Shown one piece after another: positions 1 to 6,574 of a stretch of DNA of 64,000 nucleotides; the first letter of the stretch is position 1; the number at the start of each line of letters is the position of its first letter. Both the position numbers and the translations under genes were made by a program. This stretch comes from Prevotella denticola (GTDB taxonomy: Bacteria; Bacteroidota; Bacteroidia; Bacteroidales; Bacteroidaceae): the NCBI RefSeq assembly GCF_900454835.1, contig NZ_UGTM01000002.1, positions 806,001-870,000 of the forward strand, given 5' to 3'. Under the pieces are notes generated by a model. That model was not told the DNA's origin and did no database searches. It saw nothing but the letters and a program-made list of their open reading frames with translations.

Positions 1-570
1 ACAAAGGAAATCAACGAGCAGATTATCCTGGACTATATTCACAGCGGAGCCGACATCAAGAGCATTGTCCTTCGGTACTTCAATCCTATCGGTGCCCATC
101 CGACCGCATTGATCGGCGAGTTGCCGAACGGTGTACCCAACAACCTGATTCCTTATGTTACCCAGACGGCAATGGGAATCCGGAAAGAACTTACTGTCTT
201 CGGCAATGACTATAATACACCGGACGGAACCTGTATCCGCGACTATATTTATGTTGTTGACCTGGCAAAGGCTCATGTCGCAGCAATGGCACGTGTACTT
301 GATCAGGATACGGACAAGATTGAGTATTTCAATATCGGTACAGGGCGAGGGAATTCCACCAAGGAGATTGTCGAGACTTTCGAGAAAGCTACCGGCGTAA
401 AGCTGAACTGGAAATACGGTCCGCGTCGTGAAGGGGATATTGAGAAAATCTGGGGTGATTGCACCAAAGCCAACACTGTTTTAGGATGGAAAGCAGAAAC
501 ACCATTGACTGATGTCCTCGCTTCCGCATGGAAATGGCAGAAAAAACTGAGGGCAGACGGCGTGATGTAA
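1..570 (+). CDS. galE: UDP-glucose 4-epimerase, C-terminal part (start outside window)
   Basis: Open from the first base of the window to TAA at 568-570, so the N-terminal Rossmann half and start codon lie to the left. GalE interconverts UDP-glucose and UDP-galactose in the cytoplasm (Leloir pathway, polysaccharide precursors). Family signatures are visible: LRYFNPIGAHPTALIGE, then LPNGVPNNLIPYVTQTA, then GTCIRDYIYVVDLAKAH, and the C-terminal FNIGTGRGNS block. The 189 codons present match the substrate-binding half of bacterial GalE. Two hairpin terminators follow, so it appears to be the last gene of its transcript. Identification is secure; only the length is unknown. Confidence 0.96.
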   Translation, partial: TKEINEQIILDYIHSGADIKSIVLRYFNPIGAHPTALIGELPNGVPNNLIPYVTQTAMGIRKELTVFGNDYNTPDGTCIRDYIYVVDLAKAHVAAMARVLDQDTDKIEYFNIGTGRGNSTKEIVETFEKATGVKLNWKYGPRREGDIEKIWGDCTKANTVLGWKAETPLTDVLASAWKWQKKLRADGVM

Positions 571-621
571 GATAAACAATATACGATTAACAAAGTCTGT
601 ATTTGTATGCAAAACGGTATT

Positions 622-645
622 GCAGGTATAACCTGCTTTATTTTG
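622..645 (+). terminator. Terminator after galE (first)
   Basis: GCAGGT-ATA-ACCTGC makes a perfect 6-bp stem with a 3-base loop, followed directly by TTTATTTTG. It lies 52 bases after the galE stop. Confidence 0.6.
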
Positions 646-659
646 TGTTTGTGTTGTTG

Positions 660-692
660 TTATCCCTCGATGTGAATCGGGGGATAATTTTT
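660..692 (+). terminator. Terminator after galE (second, stronger)
   Basis: TTATCCCTCGAT and ATCGGGGGATAA form a 12-bp stem (one G-T pair) around a GTGA loop, followed by TTTTT. This is a classical intrinsic terminator reading rightward, backing up the one at 622. Confidence 0.8.
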
Positions 693-699
693 GGTCCTT

Positions 700-1035
700 C
701 CGTTAAATGCGCAGACACCTTTCGTGTAGAACGTATAGCTTTAATGCGAAAGACAGACTTTTTACTGAGTCCATATATCTCCGTTTCCTGCACTTATGTT
801 TATTGAATGTGCCGTCCGATAAAAGTTAAACCGCATGATTTCTCCATACATAGTCTCTTTTAAACAGACAATTCCGCATTCCTCTTGAAAAAGTAAGTCT
901 CCCGATCAAGTTCTGCCGGCACAGCTCTTCTTCAGCTACACGCAGCTGCAGTTCCCGGCAATATTCTGCAAGGTACGGACCGTCGACACTGCTGGTGCTT
1001 ACCGACAACACAATATGCGACGGGCACCAACACAT
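700..1035 (-). repeat. Dispersed degenerate element, left copy
   Basis: Read on the minus strand this block matches the plus strand at about 63197-63525: shared tracts include AAGAGCTGTGCCGGCAGAAC, AATGCGGAAT.GTCTGTT.AAAAGAGA, TTTTATCGGAC.GC and AATAAACATAAGTGCAGGAA. By eye identity is roughly three quarters. Its head (986-1035) carries ACAC boxes at 986, 1008 and 1030, exactly 22 bases apart, as do the copies at 17.6 kb and 63.2 kb. No intact reading frame is conserved between copies, so it looks like a decayed mobile or structural element rather than a gene. Confidence 0.6.
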
Positions 1036-1117
1036 TTACAGGTAAGGCCGGTCTATGCCTGCCGCTACCATATATTGTAAGGCGGTGATGAGTGGTTAAT
1101 CACAGACACCGATGTTT

Positions 1118-1173
1118 ACAAAAACAAGACAGCCATATTCAGGCAGGTTATGCCTCAATATGGCTGTTTTGTG
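1118..1173 (-). terminator. Hairpin terminator of the mmd operon
   Basis: AAGACAGCCATATT and AATATGGCTGTTTT pair around an 18-base loop. On the minus strand the stem is followed by CTTGTTTTTG, placing it as the end of the leftward mmd transcript; on the plus strand the tail is weaker. Confidence 0.65.
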
Positions 1174-1339
1174 TATGCTCCGGTTGAATGCGGTATAGCC
1201 AACCGTTCAGATAAGTCCTGTTACTATTGCCTGTACCCTTTGGATGAATGGGAATGTGAAACAGCAATGTGCTGATCAATATTCCCGGATGCCATCAACA
1301 ACGGATGTGACAGTCCTCTGCAGGAAGGCTATCTCCGGC

Positions 1340-1768
1340 TTATTCAATGACAACCAGCGGGTCGTCCTCAAGCACAGCCTGCCCAACCTTTACTGCAATT
1401 GCCGTTACCTTTCCGTCCTTCTCTGCTTCAATGCTGTTCTGCATCTTCATGGCTTCCAGAACGACGACAGTATCGCCCGCTTTCACATCCTGCCCGACAG
1501 TCACCTCTACAGATGTGATGGTTCCGGGCAGCGGGGCTTTGACAGCAGCAGAACTGTTGATGGCAGCAGCAGGAGCAGCCTCATCATTTTCCTCAGCAGC
1601 TGCAGGCTTGCCAAGTTCAACCTTCTTTTTCTCGGGTTCGGCAGCCTTCTCCATCTGCACACTGTACTGTTCGCCGTTGACAGTTACTTCAGCAACATTT
1701 TCGGCATTGATTTCACCAATCTCGACTTTATATTCTTTGCCGTCGATCGTATATTTGAATTCTTTCAT
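1340..1768 (-). CDS. Biotin carboxyl carrier protein of acyl-CoA decarboxylase/carboxylase
   Basis: 142 aa. Carries the biotin that shuttles CO2 in the cytoplasmic (or membrane-peripheral) methylmalonyl-CoA decarboxylase / propionyl-CoA carboxylase complex. The biotinyl domain occupies residues ~75-142 with the acceptor motif EAMKM (Lys108), preceded by an Ala/Glu/Pro-rich flexible linker (residues ~40-75) and an N-terminal beta-rich assembly segment. It follows the small protein by 10 bases and mmdA further upstream, all on the minus strand, the usual Bacteroidota order. A membrane beta subunit (OadB-type), which normally follows, is absent here. Family call firm; which acyl-CoA enzyme it serves is inferred from the neighbour. 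Confidence 0.92.
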   Translation of the reverse strand: MKEFKYTIDGKEYKVEIGEINAENVAEVTVNGEQYSVQMEKAAEPEKKKVELGKPAAAEENDEAAPAAAINSSAAVKAPLPGTITSVEVTVGQDVKAGDTVVVLEAMKMQNSIEAEKDGKVTAIAVKVGQAVLEDDPLVVIE

Positions 1769-1778
1769 TTGATGTCTG

Positions 1779-1928
1779 TTATGGTTTCTTTGTCATTATC
1801 TCGAACTTGGCATCCCACATTGTCTGCTTCGGCAGAATGGTGATGATGCCCGGTTCGTTGTCGTGAACATTGTTTCCGGCAAACTCATAGAGTGCCATTG
1901 CAATCGCTGCATATACATTCTTGTTCAT
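1779..1928 (-). CDS. Small conserved protein of the mmd operon
   Basis: 49 aa, beginning MNKNVYAAIAMALYEF. I chose ATG at 1928 because GAAGGGGG sits 8 bases upstream on the minus strand; an in-frame ATG at 1961 would overlap mmdA by 16 bases and adds a poor N-terminus. It lies between the carboxyltransferase and biotin-carrier genes, where Bacteroidota operons commonly carry a small OadG-like or accessory subunit. There is no clear transmembrane helix, so calling it OadG would go beyond the sequence; a structural accessory role in the complex is the reasonable inference. Confidence 0.7.
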   Translation of the reverse strand: MNKNVYAAIAMALYEFAGNNVHDNEPGIITILPKQTMWDAKFEIMTKKP

Positions 1929-1945
1929 AGTCGCGGCCCCCTTCT

Positions 1946-3511
1946 TTACATTGGCATACATCCATGCTTCTTGGCCGGCAGGTCCTGCTTCTTATGCGCC
2001 AGCTGAGCCAGACCACGGCAGATGCGGAAACGGGTATTACGCGGTTCGATGACATCGTCGATATAACCGAACTGTGCCGCCTGATACGGATTGGCAAACT
2101 TCTCGGAGTATTCTTCCTCCTTTTCGGCCAGGAACTGCTTGACATCACCGCCCTGCTCCTTGACCTGCCTGGCCTCCTTTCCGCAGAGAACGGCTACGGC
2201 ACCTGATGCGCCCATAACGGCAATCTCCGAACTCGGCCATGCGAAGTTGAGGTCGGAACGGAGCTGCTTGCAGCCCATGACAATGTGGGATCCGCCGTAG
2301 CTCTTGCGCAGCGTGATGGTAATCTTCGGAACAGTAGCCTCGCCGTAGGCGTAGAGCAGCTGTGCGCCATGGAGAATGACCGCATTGTACTCCTGTCCTG
2401 TACCCGGCAGGAAGCCCGGCACGTCAACCAAAGAGACGATAGGAATGTTGAAGGCATCGCAGAAACGGACGAAGCGTGCGCCTTTGCGGCTTGCGTTCAC
2501 ATCCAGCACACCAGCATAAGCTGACGGTTGGTTGGCAACGATACCGACGCTCTGCCCGTTGAAACGTGCGAACCCTGTGATGATGTTCTTGGCGAACTTC
2601 GGCTGGACCTCGAAGAACTCTCCGTTGTCGGTTACGGCCTGAATCACTTTGTACATATCGTATGCCTGGTTCGGATCATCAGGGATGATTTCGTTCAGGA
2701 GGTCTTCCTTGCGGTCGATCGGGTCGGTACATTCTACATGTGGTGCTTCCTCACGGTTGTTGGAGGGAATGTAAGAGAGAAGTTTCTTGATAAGCTCCAT
2801 GGCATCCTCTTCGGTCTTGGCAGTGAAACTTGTCACACCGCTCTTTGAAGCATGGACGCTTGCACCGCCGAGGTGCTCTGCGTCAATGTCTTCACCTGTC
2901 ACGGTCTTTACAACCTTCGGACCTGTAAGGAACATGTAGCTCGTCTGCTCCTTCATGATGATGAAGTCGGTGAGTGCAGGAGAGTAAACCGCACCACCGG
3001 CACAAGGACCGAGGATGCTTGATATCTGCGGGATGACACCGGAGGCAAGGATGTTGCGCTCGAAGATTTCACCATAACCTGCCAGAGCAGAGATACCCTC
3101 CTGGATGCGTGCCCCACCGGAGTCGTTCATACAGATGACCGGTGCGCCGTTGGTCATGGCCATATCCATCACCTTGCAGATTTTCTGGGCCATTGTTTCG
3201 GAAAGCGAACCGCCGTTTACGGTGAAGTCCTGTGCATAGAGATAGACAAGGCGGCCGTCGATAGTCGCTGAACCGGCAACGACACCGTCGCCGAGGAACT
3301 GTTTCTTCTCCATGCCGAAGTTGTGGCAGCGGTGAAGTTTGAACATATCATATTCCTCGAAGCTGCCCTTGTCAACCAGCATCTCGATACGCTCACGCGC
3401 TGTGTACTTCCCACGCTCATGCTGCTTGTCGATGGCCTTCTGACCGCCGCCTAAGCGGGCCAGCTCGCGCTTCTCCACGAGTGCCTTGATCTTTTCAGTC
3501 TGTTTACTCAT
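1946..3511 (-). CDS. mmdA: Methylmalonyl-CoA decarboxylase alpha / propionyl-CoA carboxylase beta (carboxyltransferase)
   Basis: 521 aa, full family length. Transfers the carboxyl group between biotin and methylmalonyl-/propionyl-CoA, part of the succinate-propionate route of Bacteroidota. Both crotonase-fold halves are visible: N-half with LARLGGGQKAIDKQHERGK and NDSGGARIQEG, C-half with DVPGFLPGTGQEYNAVI, RKSYGGSHIVMG and WPSSEIAVMGASGAV. First gene of the operon mmdA - small protein - biotin carrier. A -7-like TAATTTTG on the minus strand at 3619-3626 lies about 110 bases upstream of the start. Without the beta subunit nearby, decarboxylase versus carboxylase function cannot be settled from this window. 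Confidence 0.94.
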   Translation of the reverse strand: MSKQTEKIKALVEKRELARLGGGQKAIDKQHERGKYTARERIEMLVDKGSFEEYDMFKLHRCHNFGMEKKQFLGDGVVAGSATIDGRLVYLYAQDFTVNGGSLSETMAQKICKVMDMAMTNGAPVICMNDSGGARIQEGISALAGYGEIFERNILASGVIPQISSILGPCAGGAVYSPALTDFIIMKEQTSYMFLTGPKVVKTVTGEDIDAEHLGGASVHASKSGVTSFTAKTEEDAMELIKKLLSYIPSNNREEAPHVECTDPIDRKEDLLNEIIPDDPNQAYDMYKVIQAVTDNGEFFEVQPKFAKNIITGFARFNGQSVGIVANQPSAYAGVLDVNASRKGARFVRFCDAFNIPIVSLVDVPGFLPGTGQEYNAVILHGAQLLYAYGEATVPKITITLRKSYGGSHIVMGCKQLRSDLNFAWPSSEIAVMGASGAVAVLCGKEARQVKEQGGDVKQFLAEKEEEYSEKFANPYQAAQFGYIDDVIEPRNTRFRICRGLAQLAHKKQDLPAKKHGCMPM

Positions 3512-3618
3512 AACTTGATTTTATTTTCTTATTTATAGCTTCATCAGTTATTGTCTGTTCCCGACAGCTTTCCGGCCACTTCTCTATAAGCCGAAAAGCC
3601 ATTGTACAGAATTAAATG

Positions 3619-3626
3619 CAAAATTA
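3619..3626 (-). promoter_or_regulatory. Likely -7 box of the mmdA operon
   Basis: TAATTTTG on the minus strand fits the Bacteroidota TAnnTTTG box; no good -33 TTG is found at 19-20 bases. It immediately follows the T-tract of the ygiQ terminator. Confidence 0.4.
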
Positions 3627-3627
3627 C

Positions 3628-3658
3628 TAAAAAAGGTGGAGATAGTAATCTTCACCTC
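3628..3658 (-). terminator. Terminator of ygiQ
   Basis: On the minus strand AGGTGaAGAT-tact-ATCTcCACCT is followed by TTTTTT, starting about 20 bases beyond the ygiQ stop. Confidence 0.7.
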
Positions 3659-3676
3659 TTTAAATATTGTTAAGGT

Positions 3677-5815
3677 TCATCTCTGTCTCCGGCGGCGGTT
3701 GGCGGGGAAGTTCGGGTTGAAGCTTTTATGCCGGCCGCCATTGTGTCTGTCAGACTTCCTGTGCGTTCCGGCAGCTTTTTCTTCTTGTTTCCGATGCTGC
3801 TTCATGTCTGCCGTCTCCGGCGTGCTGCCCACGGCTTTCGGGTCATAGACAGCCCTTGGATGATGCTTTGGGGAATTGTCGTAGAGCTTGGAAATCAGGT
3901 CACTACGCCCAATCCGTTTTAGTTCACGTTCAATGTCTCGGCGTGCTTCCGGTTTATACCAGAAAAAGAACTGCCGCTGGGCAAGTTTCTCTTTCGGTGT
4001 CTTGGCGGAGAATATCGGTTCGAGCGTGTAAGGATCATAGCCCGTGTACCAAGCCTCTGTAGAGACCGTCATGGGGGTAGGGGTGAAATCCTGCACCTGC
4101 TCCAGGTGGAAGTCAAGGTCTTTTGTCAGTACAGCCAGTTCCGCCATATCCTCCTCCTGGCAGCCCGGGTGGGACGAGATGAAGTAAGGAATGATCTGCT
4201 GGCGCAGTCCCTCTTCACGGTTGATGCGGTCAAAAATATTCTTGAAGGCGTAGAACTGCTGGAAAGATGGCTTGCGCATGAGTTTCAACACACGGTCTGA
4301 CGTGTGTTCCGGAGCGACCTTCAGCCGTCCGCTGACATGGCGTGTAATCAGTTCACGAGTATATTGCCGCGCAGCCTCATTGCTCTTTTCATCTTTGCTT
4401 CTATGTAGCAGGAGATCATACCGTACGCCGGAACCGATAAAGCTCTTCTTGATGCCCGGAAGTTCGTCTACTGCATGGTAGATTTCGAGCAGTCGGGTAT
4501 GGTCTGTTTCAAGGTTCGGGCAGATTTCCGGATTCACGCAGCTGGGCCGCTTGCAGTGTTCACACGCCCGCTGGTTCCTGCCGGCCATGCCGTACATGTT
4601 GGCCGACGGCCCGCCGAGGTCGGACAGGTAGCCTTTGAAATCGGGCATTTCCATCACCTGCTTCACCTCCTTCAGGATGCTTTCCTTTGAACGGCAGCTG
4701 ATGAATTTCCCCTGGTGGGCGGAGATGGTGCAGAACGCACAGCCGCCGAAGCAGCCGCGGTGAATGTTCACACTGTGCTTGATCATCTCGTAGGCGGGGA
4801 TGGTTTTTCCACGGTACTTCGGGTGCGGCTCACGCGTATAAGGCAGGTCGTAGGCAGCGTCTACCTCCTCCGTAGTCATCGTAGGGTAGGGCGGGTTCAC
4901 GACTGCATAGACGTTGTCAACGGCCTGCAGGATACGCTCTGCATGTTTTTTGTTGGACTCCTCTTCAATATACCTGAAGTTTTCTGCCTGGTACTTTTTG
5001 TTGTGCAGACAGGCTTCGTGCGAATGAAGCACAATGTCTTCCTCCTTGATTCCCCCGGGAATATCCGATTCCTTGCAGAGATAAACGGTCTGCGGGATAT
5101 ACTTCAGGTCTTTGACGCTCACGCCGTTTTCCAATTCCTTTGCTATGCTGACGACCTGCTTCTCGCCCATGCCATAGATAATCATGTCGGCATGGGCATC
5201 ACATAGAATGCACTTGCGGAGGCAGTCTTTCCAATAGTCATAGTGGGTGAGACGGCGGAGTGAGGCCTCAATGCCGCCCAGGACAATGGGCACGTCGGGA
5301 TAGAGCTGCCTGAGGATATTGGCGTAGACAATGCTCGGGTATTCCGGGCGCAGGTCGTGTCTGCCGTCAGGCGAATAAGCATCTTCCGACCGCAGACGGC
5401 GGTTGGCCGTGTATTTGTTTACCATCGAGTCCATGGCACCGGGTGAGATGCCGAAGTAGAGACGCGGCCGACCCAGCTTTTTGAAATCACGGAAGTCGCC
5501 ATGCCAGTCGGGCTGAGGAACAATCGCCACCTTGTAACCGGCAGCTTCGAGCGTCCTGCCGATGACGGCTGCGCCAAAGGCCGGATGGTCAATATAGGCA
5601 TCGCCGGAGAAGAGGATGACATCCAGTTGGTCCCATCCACGAAGCTCCACCTCCTTCTTGGTGGTAGGCAGGAAGTCGGTCAGCTGGTATCTTGACGGTC
5701 TTGAGGATTTCACTTCTTTTCCTGACGCATCTGTCCTCTCCTGTCGCTGCCGGACAGGAACTGCCGGTCTTTTTTTCTGCTTTCCGGGTTTTATATTTTG
5801 CTTATTTGAACTCAA
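3677..5815 (-). CDS. ygiQ: YgiQ family radical SAM protein
   Basis: 712 aa, a normal length for the family. A radical S-adenosylmethionine enzyme with a 4Fe-4S cluster bound by the CFGGCAFC motif near mid-protein, preceded by the N-terminal region with SGDAYIDHPAFG and VLGGIEASLRRLTHYD typical of UPF0313/YgiQ. A further Cys cluster (RACEHCKRPSCVNPEICPN) follows. The last ~60 residues are Lys/Arg/His-rich low-complexity tail. The substrate of YgiQ proteins is not established, so I give no reaction. Monocistronic: its own terminator lies on the 3' side and a 396-base gap on the 5' side. Confidence 0.93.
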   Translation of the reverse strand: MSSNKQNIKPGKQKKRPAVPVRQRQERTDASGKEVKSSRPSRYQLTDFLPTTKKEVELRGWDQLDVILFSGDAYIDHPAFGAAVIGRTLEAAGYKVAIVPQPDWHGDFRDFKKLGRPRLYFGISPGAMDSMVNKYTANRRLRSEDAYSPDGRHDLRPEYPSIVYANILRQLYPDVPIVLGGIEASLRRLTHYDYWKDCLRKCILCDAHADMIIYGMGEKQVVSIAKELENGVSVKDLKYIPQTVYLCKESDIPGGIKEEDIVLHSHEACLHNKKYQAENFRYIEEESNKKHAERILQAVDNVYAVVNPPYPTMTTEEVDAAYDLPYTREPHPKYRGKTIPAYEMIKHSVNIHRGCFGGCAFCTISAHQGKFISCRSKESILKEVKQVMEMPDFKGYLSDLGGPSANMYGMAGRNQRACEHCKRPSCVNPEICPNLETDHTRLLEIYHAVDELPGIKKSFIGSGVRYDLLLHRSKDEKSNEAARQYTRELITRHVSGRLKVAPEHTSDRVLKLMRKPSFQQFYAFKNIFDRINREEGLRQQIIPYFISSHPGCQEEDMAELAVLTKDLDFHLEQVQDFTPTPMTVSTEAWYTGYDPYTLEPIFSAKTPKEKLAQRQFFFWYKPEARRDIERELKRIGRSDLISKLYDNSPKHHPRAVYDPKAVGSTPETADMKQHRKQEEKAAGTHRKSDRHNGGRHKSFNPNFPANRRRRQR

Positions 5816-6211
5816 ACGATTTGATGTTTATATTGTATTTCCGTAAATTAGAGGGACTGACCGAGACTGCAAAGCGAAAACCTTACATTGCACGGGAAGA
5901 CCCCGCTGCGGACCGTATCCGGATGTCGGACCTACCCTTTAGGGGAACGACGTGCCACCTCCGCACGATGCCGACCGCTGTCTTAACACAGCTGGAAACC
6001 GTCCGCCTATTGCATCTGCATACTTTCAGAAACTTACAGTCCGGCATACGGAACCTTTCCACGGGGTATTCCCCAGACGGCAATCCGCCGATATGCGTGG
6101 TATTCCCAACTATACGGGAACGACATTCCCAGTCGTATGGGAATGATGTTCCCAACGCCTGGGAATCATATTCCCGAACAGCCGGGAATCTTCACAGTGC
6201 AGTTGTCCCGG
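5816..6211. other. Gap between ygiQ and the 6.2-10 kb operon
   Basis: 396 bases without a gene. Its only clear structure is the four-unit palindrome array at 6102-6190, placed just beyond the 3' end of the minus-strand operon that ends at 6212. Frames at 5883-6155 and 6137-6841 run through the array or antisense to real genes and show no protein features. Confidence 0.6.
6102..6190. repeat. 22-23 bp phased TTCCC...GGGAA palindrome array, locus A (4 units)
   Basis: Four imperfect palindromes begin at 6103, 6126, 6149 and 6171 (spacing 23, 23, 22): TTCCCAACTATACGGGAA, TTCCCAGTCGTATGGGAA, TTCCCAACGCCTGGGAA, TTCCCGAACAGCCGGGAA. Arms are conserved, the central bases are not. The same design occurs at 25.1 and 43.2 kb. 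It lies downstream of the gene ending at 6212. Confidence 0.85.
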
Positions 6212-6556
6212 CTACTCTGCCATGAGGCTTTCGTCATCGGTATCATCGGCATCTTTGTGCGCTGCCGCCCACTGCCGGTAGAGTGCGACGAGATTCCCCA
6301 GTCCGATGGCTTTCATATTCTGGTTATAGATTACGTCCAGGCACAGATCCAACAAGTCTCTGTCCTTTCCCGGCTCAGACTCAAGAAGTCCACGGATATT
6401 GAACTTCAACCTGTCAAGGATATTCTCGTCAACAATTCCATTGGAGTCAACCAGCCCGGAGAGAAGCGAATATTTCCGGATGGTTTCAAGGTGTCTGTCG
6501 CTGACCTCTATGCTCCGTGTCCCGGAGGCGTTTGCTTGAATTTTGTACATAGTCAT
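6212..6556 (-). CDS. Conserved-looking protein of unknown function
   Basis: 114 aa, starting MTMYKIQANASG. I do not recognise a family. It is predicted soluble and mostly helical, with an acidic tail (HKDADDTDDESLMAE) and no signal peptide. It follows the 863-aa secreted protein by 18 bases on the same strand and is the last gene of a four-gene operon, with the palindrome array just beyond its stop. Position suggests expression with the acyltransferase and amidase-like genes, but nothing in the sequence gives its role. An alternative start two codons later (MYKIQ) is possible. Confidence 0.7.
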   Translation of the reverse strand: MTMYKIQANASGTRSIEVSDRHLETIRKYSLLSGLVDSNGIVDENILDRLKFNIRGLLESEPGKDRDLLDLCLDVIYNQNMKAIGLGNLVALYRQWAAAHKDADDTDDESLMAE

Positions 6557-6574
6557 TCTGTTTTCAGATTATTT

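Larger units (their letters stand above)
571..1339. other. Gap between galE and the mmd operon, no convincing gene
   Basis: The 769-base gap holds the two galE terminators, a degenerate copy (minus orientation) of a dispersed element also present near 63.2-63.5 kb, and a hairpin at 1118-1173. Short reading frames at 603-806 and 826-1035 have no recognisable protein features; the second lies wholly inside the dispersed element. Confidence 0.6.

Noticed and set aside
603-1035. Two short frames after galE as genes
   Set aside because: They cross terminators and the dispersed repeat; the frame is not conserved in the other copy of the element.
1244-1843. Long plus-strand frames opposite the biotin carrier gene (1244-1843, 1347-1772)
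   Set aside because: Antisense shadows of a well-supported gene, with no family signature.
6102-6190. Palindrome arrays as CRISPR
   Set aside because: Units are 17-18 bases with only 4-5 base separators, far too short for spacers.
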